A stretch of 6,197 nt of DNA from Ignavibacteria bacterium (lineage in GTDB: Bacteria; Bacteroidota; Ignavibacteria; Ignavibacteriales; Melioribacteraceae), in NCBI GenBank assembly GCA_003233295.1, contig QILJ01000366.1:1-6197 (forward strand), given 5' to 3'. Below the pieces are notes generated by a model that was given only the letters and a program-made list of their open reading frames with translations, was not told the origin of the DNA and made no database searches. Positions 1 through 6,197 of this stretch are shown in pieces. The first letter of the stretch is position 1; each line of letters starts with the position of its first letter. Made by a program: the position numbers and the translations under genes.

Positions 1-2075
1 TAAAAAGAAAACTCCTTGATAATAAGGACAATGCATTTCTTTCGAAAACTTTGGCAACTATTAAAACTGATGTCCCAATTGAATTCAATCTTGAAGATAC
101 TTTATTCATGAAACCTGATCTGGAAAAAGTAAGTAACATTCTTAAAGAATTGGATCTAAAAAGCATCACTCAAAAATTTCATAAACTGTTCGGTAGTGAA
201 GATGAAATAACAGACGATGATGAAACGGAAAATTATAAATTTGATCCGTCGAATGTTGATTATAAATTAGTATCAACAGAAAAGGAAGCTGAAGAACTGA
301 AAAAACTTCTTCTTGATTCTGAATTGTTTGTCTTTGATACAGAGACAAACTCACTTAATGTGTTCGATGTTAAGTTAGCTGGCGCGTCTTTTACAATTGA
401 AGAAGGTAAAGCATTTTTTGTCCCGATAAATCCTTTTGTTCAATCGGATAGTCTTTTCCAGCGCGATCTTTCAGATAGAATTGATATTTATAAATTCGCA
501 GATATTTTCAAACCGGTCTTTGAGAATAAGAAAGTCAAAAAAGTTTGTCAGAATGGAAAGTACGATATAGCCGTATTGCGAACAAACGGAATTGATGTTA
601 ATAATTTTTATTTCGATACAATGCTGGCAAGTTATATCCTCGATCCCGATCAGCGGCATGGGATGGATGCACTGGCTGATACATATCTCGACTATACCCC
701 TATTCCTATTTCGGAATTGATAGGGAAAGATAAAAATCCCGATCTGATATTTGATGTGGAAATTGACAAACTTAAAGATTATGCGTGTGAAGATTCCGAT
801 ATCACTTACCGCTTATACAAGATCTTTGATAAAGAGTTAAAAGAAAAGAAGCAGGATAAAATTGCATACGAAGTCGAATTCCCTCTTGTACCAGTGCTTG
901 AGGATATGGAACGAACCGGCGTTAACCTTGATATTAAAGCATTACAGAAATTCAGTGAAGAACTACGTATAGCAATGGATTCATACACAAGTCGTATTTT
1001 TGAGATTGCCGGCGAATCTTTCAATATCAATTCTCCAAAACAGTTGCAATATATTTTATTCGACAAACTTGGACTTACTCCAACTAAAAAAACTAAAACA
1101 GGCTTTTCTACCGATGCAGGCTCACTTGAAGCTCTAAAAGGACAGAATGAGATCATCGATTATCTTCTGGAATATCGGCAAGCTACAAAATTGAAATCTA
1201 CCTATGCGGATGCTTTACCTAAATTAGTCAACCCCAGAACAAAGCGGTTGCATACTTCATTCAATCAGACTGTTGCTTCAACCGGGAGACTTTCAAGTTT
1301 AAATCCGAATTTGCAGAATATCCCTATTAGAACAGAACTCGGTAAAAAGATAAGAGCTGCCTTCACTGCTCGCAATAAGGATTATATCATTTTGAGTTCT
1401 GACTACAGCCAAATTGAATTAAGAATTATGGCTAGTATAAGCGGCGATGAAACTTTGATTGAAGCATTTGAAAATGGCGAGGATATTCACAGAAGTACGG
1501 CTGCATTAGTCTTTGGCGTTAATCCGGATGATGTTACACCGGATATGAGACGTAAAGCAAAGGAAGTTAATTTTGGAATACTCTATGGCATCGGAGCATT
1601 CGGGTTAGCAAATAGATTAGGACTACCAAGAAATGAAGCTCAGAATATTATAGATACTTATTTTGAAAAATTTGATAAAGTAAAAGCATTCATCGAGGAT
1701 TCTATTAACAAAGCTAAAGAGCATGGATTTGCTGAAACTCTACTTGGCAGAAGAAGGTATTTAAGAAATATAAATAGTAAGAACCGAGCAGTTCGTCAGT
1801 TTGAAGAACGAGTAGCGGTCAACATGCCGATTCAAGGCACCGCAGCTGATATGATAAAACTTGCAATGATAAAAGTATTTGATGAATTTAATAAAGCAAG
1901 TATAAATTCGAAAATGATTCTACAAGTCCATGATGAGCTGGTTTTTGACGTTCATAAAAATGAATTGGAAACCGTTAAACCGATAATTAAAAGATCCATG
2001 GAAGAAGCATTACCGCTTAGCATCCCGATCTCTGTTGATATGGGAACAGGTGATAATTGGCTTGAGGCTCATTGA
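1..2075 (+). CDS. polA: DNA polymerase I, 5'-truncated by the window edge
   Basis: Family A DNA polymerase that fills gaps and replaces RNA primers in replication and repair. The frame is open from base 3 (bases 1-2 are a split codon), giving 690 visible residues of a usual length near 930. The N-terminal 5'-nuclease domain is mostly outside, and its tail (LSKTLATIKTDV) is visible at about 39-74. An acidic linker (about 198-232) leads into the 3'-5' exonuclease domain, where FDTETN (Asp 336-338, Glu 342-344), KYD (Asp 564-566) and YACED (Asp 792-794) supply the four metal-binding carboxylates, so proofreading looks intact. The thumb follows (about 1020-1140). The polymerase domain has motif A DYSQIELR (Asp 1401-1403), the O-helix RRKAKEVNFGILYG (Phe 1572-1574, Tyr 1584-1586) and motif C QVHDELV (Asp 1932-1934). 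It ends in the typical GDNW..AH tail. The TTG at 51 is not the start, because homology continues upstream. Identity is very sure. Converges on ptsI. Confidence 0.97.
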   Translation, partial: KRKLLDNKDNAFLSKTLATIKTDVPIEFNLEDTLFMKPDLEKVSNILKELDLKSITQKFHKLFGSEDEITDDDETENYKFDPSNVDYKLVSTEKEAEELKKLLLDSELFVFDTETNSLNVFDVKLAGASFTIEEGKAFFVPINPFVQSDSLFQRDLSDRIDIYKFADIFKPVFENKKVKKVCQNGKYDIAVLRTNGIDVNNFYFDTMLASYILDPDQRHGMDALADTYLDYTPIPISELIGKDKNPDLIFDVEIDKLKDYACEDSDITYRLYKIFDKELKEKKQDKIAYEVEFPLVPVLEDMERTGVNLDIKALQKFSEELRIAMDSYTSRIFEIAGESFNINSPKQLQYILFDKLGLTPTKKTKTGFSTDAGSLEALKGQNEIIDYLLEYRQATKLKSTYADALPKLVNPRTKRLHTSFNQTVASTGRLSSLNPNLQNIPIRTELGKKIRAAFTARNKDYIILSSDYSQIELRIMASISGDETLIEAFENGEDIHRSTAALVFGVNPDDVTPDMRRKAKEVNFGILYGIGAFGLANRLGLPRNEAQNIIDTYFEKFDKVKAFIEDSINKAKEHGFAETLLGRRRYLRNINSKNRAVRQFEERVAVNMPIQGTAADMIKLAMIKVFDEFNKASINSKMILQVHDELVFDVHKNELETVKPIIKRSMEEALPLSIPISVDMGTGDNWLEAH

Positions 2076-2090
2076 TATATAGTTAGAAAC

Positions 2091-2117
2091 ACTTCAGAAA
2101 CCCAACTTTTCTGAAGT
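2091..2117. terminator. Compact hairpin after polA, candidate terminator
   Basis: A perfect 10-bp stem pairs 2091-2100 (acttcagaaa) with 2108-2117 (tttctgaagt) around the 7-base loop cccaact. It begins 15 bases after the polA stop, between two converging genes, where a terminator is expected. Neither strand has a strong run of Ts after it. On the minus strand the following bases are only moderately T-rich (gtttcta), so intrinsic termination is plausible rather than proven. An alternative 6-bp stem inside it pairs 2103-2108 (caactt) with 2114-2119 (aagttg). Confidence 0.55.
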
Positions 2118-2151
2118 TGTTAGCTGGATGTCAAAAGTTGGGCTTCTTGAG
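2092..2151. repeat. Long imperfect inverted repeat overlapping the compact hairpin
   Basis: Bases 2092-2110 can pair with 2133-2151 as a 19-position stem. It has a perfect 10-bp core (cccaactttt at 2101-2110 with aaaagttggg at 2133-2142), then two mismatches and one G-T wobble in the outer part. The loop is 2111-2132. The left arm is the same DNA used by the compact hairpin, so the two folds exclude each other. The hexamer aagttg occurs at 2114-2119 and 2135-2140, and both copies can pair with caactt at 2103-2108. It could be a bidirectional terminator, an RNA 3'-end stabiliser, or a copy of a dispersed intergenic palindrome. The inverted repeat is certain; its role is inferred. Confidence 0.6.
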
Positions 2152-2166
2152 GGATCCTCTTACTAT

Positions 2167-3924
2167 TTAATTTGAATAAAATTCGTGTGAAGAATCGCCG
2201 AAATTACTGAAGTAAAACTTGTTTACTTTTTCATGTATCTCATGCTCAGTCTTACATTTCAAACAATCGGCAACAAATTCGTTTATTTGTGAATAATCCA
2301 AATTTCGTATAATACTTTTTGCATACGGAATAACTGCCCCGCTGACGCTGATCGAGTCGAGTCCTAATCCAACCAACAGAGGGATAGCTCTAAAATCTGC
2401 CGCCATTTCACCGCACAATGTAACTTTTGTCCCTGCTTTATTCGCTTCCTTAATTATGAAATCAAGCGTTCGAATAATGGCTGGATGAAATTCTTGATAT
2501 TGACTATTTACAATATCGTTTCCTCTATCAACAGCAAGCATATATTGAATCAGATCATTAGTGCCGATGCTGAAAAAGTCAACTTCTGCTGCAAAATCTT
2601 TTATAAGTAATGCGGCAGAAGGAACTTCGATCATTATACCAATCTCAATCTGATTATCGAATATTATTTTCTCTTCTGTTAACTCACTCTTACATTCTCG
2701 AATTATCTCATTAGCACGAATGATCTCACTAAATGACGAGATCATAGGGATCATGAACTTAACATTTTTATGTTTGCTCGCACGCAACACTGCTCTAATT
2801 TGTGATCGGAAAAGTTCCTTATTATCCAACAAGAATCTTATCCCTCTCCATCCAAGCATTGGATTCGGTTCCTGTACATCAACGGGAAGAACTTTATCGC
2901 CGCCAATATCAAAAGCACGTATTGTTAAAGGGAGCGGATAAAGTTTCTCGGCAAATTCTGTATATACTTTTGTCTGCTGCTCTTCATTTGGAAAAGATTC
3001 ATACTCCTGAAATATTTGTTCGGTTCTCATTAACCCAATACCTTCGGCGCCATTTTGGATAATTATCTCCAACTCCTCGCTTAAATCAAGATTAGCAAAA
3101 ATATTAATTACTTTGCCGTCTTTTGTAATTGCCTTTTTATCTTTTAGCTTTGCTAACTCTTTATCGAGCTGATGTAATTTCTCGAGTTTATCTTTGTATT
3201 CATTTAATTGCTCTTCAGTAGGATTTACAATAACAATTCCGTTAAACCCGTCAATGATCAGAAGATCGTCATCATCAATATTTTCCGTTGCATCGTGAAC
3301 ACCAACAACAGCGGGCACATCAAGGGAACGTGCAACAATTGCAGCATGAGAAGTAAGTCCGCCAAAATTTGTGATATATCCGGCTACTTTCATTCGCGAG
3401 AAAAGCACGGTATCAGCAGGAGTAAGCGATTCTGAAACAACTATGACTTCCTCGGTAATTCTCGATTTCCATTTTTTCTTTCTTATATTTCTGATGATAC
3501 GATTTTTAATATCTTCAATATCCTGCGATCTTTCTTTCATATAAGGTTCGTGCGATGATATCATCAAATCTTGATATTTAGATATCTCGTCATTCACGAT
3601 GAATTCGGGATTCATCTTCTCTTCTGCTATTCTGCTCAAGATATTCTCAATTAGAATCGGATCATCCAAGATCATAATTTGTGCTTCAAATAATGCAGCT
3701 CGTTTTTCCCCTAACTTATCAACGGCTAAACTGAATACTTTTGCCAGTTCATTTTTCGATTTTTCCAATGCTTCATTAAAACTAGCAATTGCTTCTTCAA
3801 TATCAGTGATCGATTCGTTGTTGATTATCTCAATGTCTTTTTTAAAAAGATATGCAGGCTTTATGGCTATACCAGGTGCGGCTGCAATACCTTTATACAC
3901 ATTTGATTTTTCCTTCGATTTCAT
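2167..3924 (-). CDS. ptsI: PTS enzyme I (phosphoenolpyruvate-protein phosphotransferase)
   Basis: Cytoplasmic enzyme I takes the phosphoryl group from phosphoenolpyruvate onto its own histidine and passes it to HPr, the first step of the PTS relay. The 585 residues match full-length family members (about 575). The N-terminal HPr-binding and phosphohistidine part starts with KGIAAAPGIAI and has GGLTSHAAIVAR with active His193. The C-terminal PEP-binding barrel has GLMRTE (Arg300), RAFDIGGDK, NPMLGWRGIR, GIMIEVPSA (Glu433), GTNDL (Asp457), VDRGND (Arg467) and LCGEMAAD (Cys504). These correspond to the E. coli residues H189, R296, E431, D455, R465 and C502, so the enzyme should be active. ATG at 3924-3922 overlaps the ptsH stop as ATGA, which supports both the start and coupling to ptsH. 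A possible ribosome site (GGGG, 3937-3940) is rather far from the start. Last gene of the visible operon; it converges on polA. Confidence 0.97.
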   Translation of the reverse strand: MKSKEKSNVYKGIAAAPGIAIKPAYLFKKDIEIINNESITDIEEAIASFNEALEKSKNELAKVFSLAVDKLGEKRAALFEAQIMILDDPILIENILSRIAEEKMNPEFIVNDEISKYQDLMISSHEPYMKERSQDIEDIKNRIIRNIRKKKWKSRITEEVIVVSESLTPADTVLFSRMKVAGYITNFGGLTSHAAIVARSLDVPAVVGVHDATENIDDDDLLIIDGFNGIVIVNPTEEQLNEYKDKLEKLHQLDKELAKLKDKKAITKDGKVINIFANLDLSEELEIIIQNGAEGIGLMRTEQIFQEYESFPNEEQQTKVYTEFAEKLYPLPLTIRAFDIGGDKVLPVDVQEPNPMLGWRGIRFLLDNKELFRSQIRAVLRASKHKNVKFMIPMISSFSEIIRANEIIRECKSELTEEKIIFDNQIEIGIMIEVPSAALLIKDFAAEVDFFSIGTNDLIQYMLAVDRGNDIVNSQYQEFHPAIIRTLDFIIKEANKAGTKVTLCGEMAADFRAIPLLVGLGLDSISVSGAVIPYAKSIIRNLDYSQINEFVADCLKCKTEHEIHEKVNKFYFSNFGDSSHEFYSN

Positions 3925-4187
3925 AATTCGTCAAATCCCCTATTAAAATAATCCAGGATCTCTTCAGCCATTTCTTTTTCATCCTCACCGTCAAAGGTCA
4001 GCTTCAACTCACTCCCCTTTGCAGCAGCAAGCGTCATTACCCCGATGATGCTTTTCCCGTTGATATTCATACCGTCCTTGAAGATAAAAAATTCTGATTT
4101 ATATTTTGAAGCGATCTTCACAATTGTTGCAGCCGGTCTGGTGTGCAATCCGGCATTATTTATTATTTTAACTTTCTTTTCTATCAT
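3921..4187 (-). CDS. ptsH: PTS phosphocarrier protein HPr
   Basis: Small cytoplasmic carrier that accepts phosphate from enzyme I on a histidine and hands it to sugar-specific EIIA domains. The 88 residues are the normal HPr length. The active-site stretch NNAGLHTRPAA places the phosphorylated His at 15 (codon 4145-4143) and the conserved Arg at 17. The second hallmark, GKSIIGVMTLAAAKGSE, places Ser46 (codon 4052-4050) exactly where HPr kinase/phosphorylase acts in other bacteria, so regulation by serine phosphorylation is possible. ATG at 4187-4185 shares its A with the TAA stop of the polyprenyl synthetase (TAATG), and its own TGA overlaps the ptsI start (ATGA). It is thus translationally tied on both sides. 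Adjacent ptsI is its natural partner. No EII gene is visible, so the sugar, if any, is unknown. Confidence 0.97.
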   Translation of the reverse strand: MIEKKVKIINNAGLHTRPAATIVKIASKYKSEFFIFKDGMNINGKSIIGVMTLAAAKGSELKLTFDGEDEKEMAEEILDYFNRGFDEL

Positions 4188-5185
4188 TACTTGTTTCTTT
4201 CACTCATTAAATTTGCTACCCAAATTAGTTTTTCCTTCTCTATTGAATCCGGAATTATTTCCAGCGCTTTGATTGCACGATCGGTATATTTTTTTATTTC
4301 TTCCGAGGCAATATCAAAAACACCATATTTTTCATAAAGTTCTTTGTACTTATTTATTTCTGATTTTTTTATACCGCTGTTTCTGATGATCTTGTTCAGT
4401 TCTATCTTATCTTTTTTGTCGGCTAACTCCAGAGCTTTGAGCAGCATGTATGTCTTTTTACCTTCAATAAGATCACCGCCTACATTCTTCCCAAAATGTT
4501 TTGTGTCTCCTATGATATCTAAAAGATCATCCTTAAGTTGAAAAGCTAACCCCAAATTATAACCGTATTTTTCCAGAGCTTTAATATGCCCCTTTTCTGC
4601 TTCCCCGATTTTTGCTCCGATAGAGCAGCACATTTTTATAAGCGCTCCGGTCTTTTTATTTATCATCTCGATATATTCTGGAATTGTAACATTCCGCTTT
4701 TCTTCAAATTCCTTATCCAGACTCTGTCCTTCGCAGACATCAATAACACTTTGGTTGAATGTGCTTAAAATATCAACAATATTATTTTTACAATCTTTAA
4801 GAAGATTCTTATAAGCAACGGCAATTAAACTGTCACCCGCTAGTATTGCAGTGTCGATGTCATACTTAACATGCAGGGCGGGAAGTCCTCTTCTCTTATC
4901 GGCATTATCCATTATGTCATCGTGCACAAGTGTAAAACTATGAAGTATTTCAACAGAAAGCGCTGCATTATAAGACTGCGAATATTTTCCTCCTACTGCT
5001 TTTGTAGTAAGCAGAACCAAATATCCTCGCAGATGTTTCCCGCCGCTTCTCAATACATATTCGCATGGATCATAAAGTGATTCCGGCTTCTTTCCAACTA
5101 ATAAATTTGAAAGTCTTTTATCAATCTTTTGCGTCTCTTTATCAAATGCTTGCCGAAATTTCTTATCTCTTTCTTTAAGATTCAA
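4187..5185 (-). CDS. Polyprenyl synthetase, likely C15/C20 (farnesyl or geranylgeranyl diphosphate synthase)
   Basis: Trans-type isoprenyl diphosphate synthase that condenses DMAPP or a longer allylic diphosphate with IPP; it is Mg-dependent and cytoplasmic. In 332 residues it has SGGKHLRGYL (48-57) for IPP binding, the first Asp-rich motif DDIMD (89-93) followed by RRGLPALH, the EGQ (152-154) and KTG (178-180) motifs, the second Asp-rich motif FQLKDDLLD (215-223) and GKNVGGDL. The first motif is DDxxD without the two extra residues of E. coli IspA-type enzymes. Phe84 lies five residues before it, a position where an aromatic residue limits product length in characterised enzymes. C15-C20 is therefore favoured over octaprenyl-like products (inference). 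TTG at 5185-5183 is the start: it overlaps the fni stop as TTGA, has AGAGGA six bases upstream, and no other Met occurs before residue 92. Residue 51 is His where the family usually has Arg or Lys. Confidence 0.93.
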   Translation of the reverse strand: MNLKERDKKFRQAFDKETQKIDKRLSNLLVGKKPESLYDPCEYVLRSGGKHLRGYLVLLTTKAVGGKYSQSYNAALSVEILHSFTLVHDDIMDNADKRRGLPALHVKYDIDTAILAGDSLIAVAYKNLLKDCKNNIVDILSTFNQSVIDVCEGQSLDKEFEEKRNVTIPEYIEMINKKTGALIKMCCSIGAKIGEAEKGHIKALEKYGYNLGLAFQLKDDLLDIIGDTKHFGKNVGGDLIEGKKTYMLLKALELADKKDKIELNKIIRNSGIKKSEINKYKELYEKYGVFDIASEEIKKYTDRAIKALEIIPDSIEKEKLIWVANLMSERNK

Positions 5186-6197
5186 AATAGTTCCTCTTTT
5201 CTTAAAATTTTATTCTGCTGAAGTTCCAATATATTTTTACTTCCTGTCAGAAACATGATCTTTCTAATCCCGTTAAACCAGTCTTTAATTAGTTTGATAA
5301 CTCCTTCGACACCGGTTAGTTCAAGAGTTTTCAACATAATCCTTGCCGATGCAAACATATCCGCTCCCAGCGCTAACGATTTTGCTGCATCAACAAAATT
5401 ATCAATACCTCCCGAACTGATAAGAGTAAAATCATATTCATCTTTTAATTTAGCAATTTCTTTCACACAAAAAGATGTTCTTAATCCCCATTCTCTAAAA
5501 TAATCATTTTCTAGTTTCGGATTTCTTAATAATTCAACTGCAGCCCAGCTTGTTCCCCCGGAACCGGCAACATCAATAACGTCAACTCCAATATCCAGAA
5601 GTCTGCGTGCTGTATTCTGATTGATGCCGCTCCCAACCTCTTTTACGATAATTGGGATATTTAAATTATTCTTAATTTCTTTTATTTTGTTCAGAAGACC
5701 TTTGAAGTTTACTTCACCTTCTTTCTGCAGAAGTTCTTGTAAAGGATTGAGATGAATTATCAAACCGTCTGCAGAGATTGCTTCAATTATTTTCAACAAA
5801 CTTTTTAAATTACCAAGTTGTACAATCTGAGCTGCACCAATGTTACTAAGCACCGGAACATTAGGCGCTCTTTCTCGCACGATCTTGAAAGTATCGTGAT
5901 GCTCAGAACTTTCTAATAAAGGTCTTTGACTCCCAACTCCAATAGGTATATTAAATTCATTTGCAGCAATGGTTAAATTTTCATTTAATGATTTTGCCTT
6001 TTCCGTACCGCCCGTCATAGATGAGATCATGAATGGATATGAAATAATCTTACCTACGAACATGGTCTCGAAATTTATGTCATCAATTAAAACTTCTGTA
6101 AGAGCATCATGTATAAAATCAAATTGTTCTAATCCATTGCTCTTATTATATAGTACATCTTCGTTCAGACAAAGATCAATATGTTCTGCTTTCCTCT
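5182..6197 (-). CDS. fni: Type 2 isopentenyl-diphosphate delta-isomerase, lacking only the first codons
   Basis: FMN-, NAD(P)H- and Mg-dependent enzyme that interconverts IPP and DMAPP, the two C5 isoprenoid units; it is unrelated to the type 1 (Idi) enzyme. The frame is open to the right edge (first full codon 6195-6193), giving 337 residues against a usual 330-350. Only a few N-terminal residues are missing. From the visible end: RKAEHIDLCL (substrate-binding start), FIHDAL, ISSMTGGT and GVGSQR (FMN/substrate site), LSNIGAAQI, HLNPLQE with the conserved Gln and metal-binding Glu, VKEVGSG, DVAGSGGTSW and SSGGI..AAKSLALGAD (FMN phosphate region), and a C-terminal FLTGSKNI. The ATG at 6063-6061 is internal, because conserved family sequence precedes it. 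The TGA stop overlaps the prenyl synthetase start, whose enzyme uses its products. Small departures from the usual motif forms (Thr for Pro after FIHDAL, GGIDNF) do not touch the catalytic residues. Confidence 0.95.
   Translation of the reverse strand, partial: RKAEHIDLCLNEDVLYNKSNGLEQFDFIHDALTEVLIDDINFETMFVGKIISYPFMISSMTGGTEKAKSLNENLTIAANEFNIPIGVGSQRPLLESSEHHDTFKIVRERAPNVPVLSNIGAAQIVQLGNLKSLLKIIEAISADGLIIHLNPLQELLQKEGEVNFKGLLNKIKEIKNNLNIPIIVKEVGSGINQNTARRLLDIGVDVIDVAGSGGTSWAAVELLRNPKLENDYFREWGLRTSFCVKEIAKLKDEYDFTLISSGGIDNFVDAAKSLALGADMFASARIMLKTLELTGVEGVIKLIKDWFNGIRKIMFLTGSKNILELQQNKILRKEELF
5192..5197 (-). promoter_or_regulatory. Ribosome binding site for the polyprenyl synthetase TTG start
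   Basis: On the minus strand AGAGGA lies six bases before the TTG at 5185-5183, inside the last codons of fni. The purine core and spacing fit a Shine-Dalgarno site, and it helps fix a non-ATG start that overlaps the upstream stop codon. Confidence 0.55.

Noticed and set aside
51..53. TTG as the start of the polymerase gene
   Set aside because: The frame stays open to the left edge and the upstream residues match the end of the DNA polymerase I 5'-nuclease domain, so this is an internal Leu codon.
806..1156. 116-residue open frame on the minus strand inside polA
   Set aside because: It is the antisense shadow of conserved polymerase sequence, with no recognisable domain and no ribosome site noticed.
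3599..3946. 115-residue open frame on the plus strand over ptsI
   Set aside because: Antisense to conserved enzyme I sequence and crossing the ptsH/ptsI junction; no family resemblance.
4364..4370. Run of seven Ts (A AAA AAA on the coding strand) as a programmed frameshift site in the prenyl synthetase
   Set aside because: The zero-frame protein continues normally to a family-typical C-terminus and I saw no stimulatory structure; lysine codons in an AT-rich gene explain it.
6061..6063. ATG as the start of the isomerase
   Set aside because: The 44 codons upstream in the same frame encode the conserved family N-terminus (RKAEHIDLCL and FIHDAL).
1..6197. CRISPR array, insertion sequence, tRNA, rRNA or phage-like segment
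   Set aside because: No periodic repeats, transposase-like proteins or cloverleaf-like segments were seen; the sequence is nearly all housekeeping coding DNA with one 91-base gap.

Overview
The window is AT-rich and almost fully coding. It holds the 3' part of one rightward gene (DNA polymerase I) and a tight leftward run of four genes. Read leftward from the right edge these are type 2 isopentenyl-diphosphate isomerase, a short-chain-type polyprenyl synthetase, the PTS carrier HPr and PTS enzyme I. All products belong to well-known families and all their key catalytic motifs are present. The host is bacterial. The AT-rich codons, the style of the polyprenyl synthetase and the FMN-type isomerase suggest a member of the Bacteroidota/Chlorobi/Ignavibacteria group. 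This is a judgement from memory of protein style, not from a search.

Layout: 1-2075 (+) is polA, cut at its 5' end by the window edge. It retains the end of the 5'-nuclease domain, a complete proofreading exonuclease domain and a complete polymerase domain. 2076-2166 is the only real intergenic gap. It lies between two converging genes and carries a compact set of overlapping inverted repeats, best read as a terminator for one or both sides. 2167-3924 (-) is ptsI, 3921-4187 (-) ptsH, 4187-5185 (-) the polyprenyl synthetase, and 5182-6197 (-) fni, which lacks only its first few codons at the right edge.

The leftward genes share stop/start bases at all three junctions: TTGA (fni/prenyl synthetase), TAATG (prenyl synthetase/ptsH) and ATGA (ptsH/ptsI). 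They are therefore almost certainly one operon with translational coupling, whose promoter lies beyond the right edge. Functionally the first two genes interconvert IPP/DMAPP and condense them to a C15-C20 prenyl diphosphate. The last two form the general phosphorelay that takes phosphate from PEP to HPr. No sugar-specific EII component is in view. HPr keeps both the catalytic His15 and the regulatory Ser46.

No mobile element, CRISPR array, tRNA/rRNA or clearly new system was found. The most noteworthy points are the coupling of isoprenoid and PTS genes in one overlapping operon, and the mutually exclusive hairpins between polA and ptsI.
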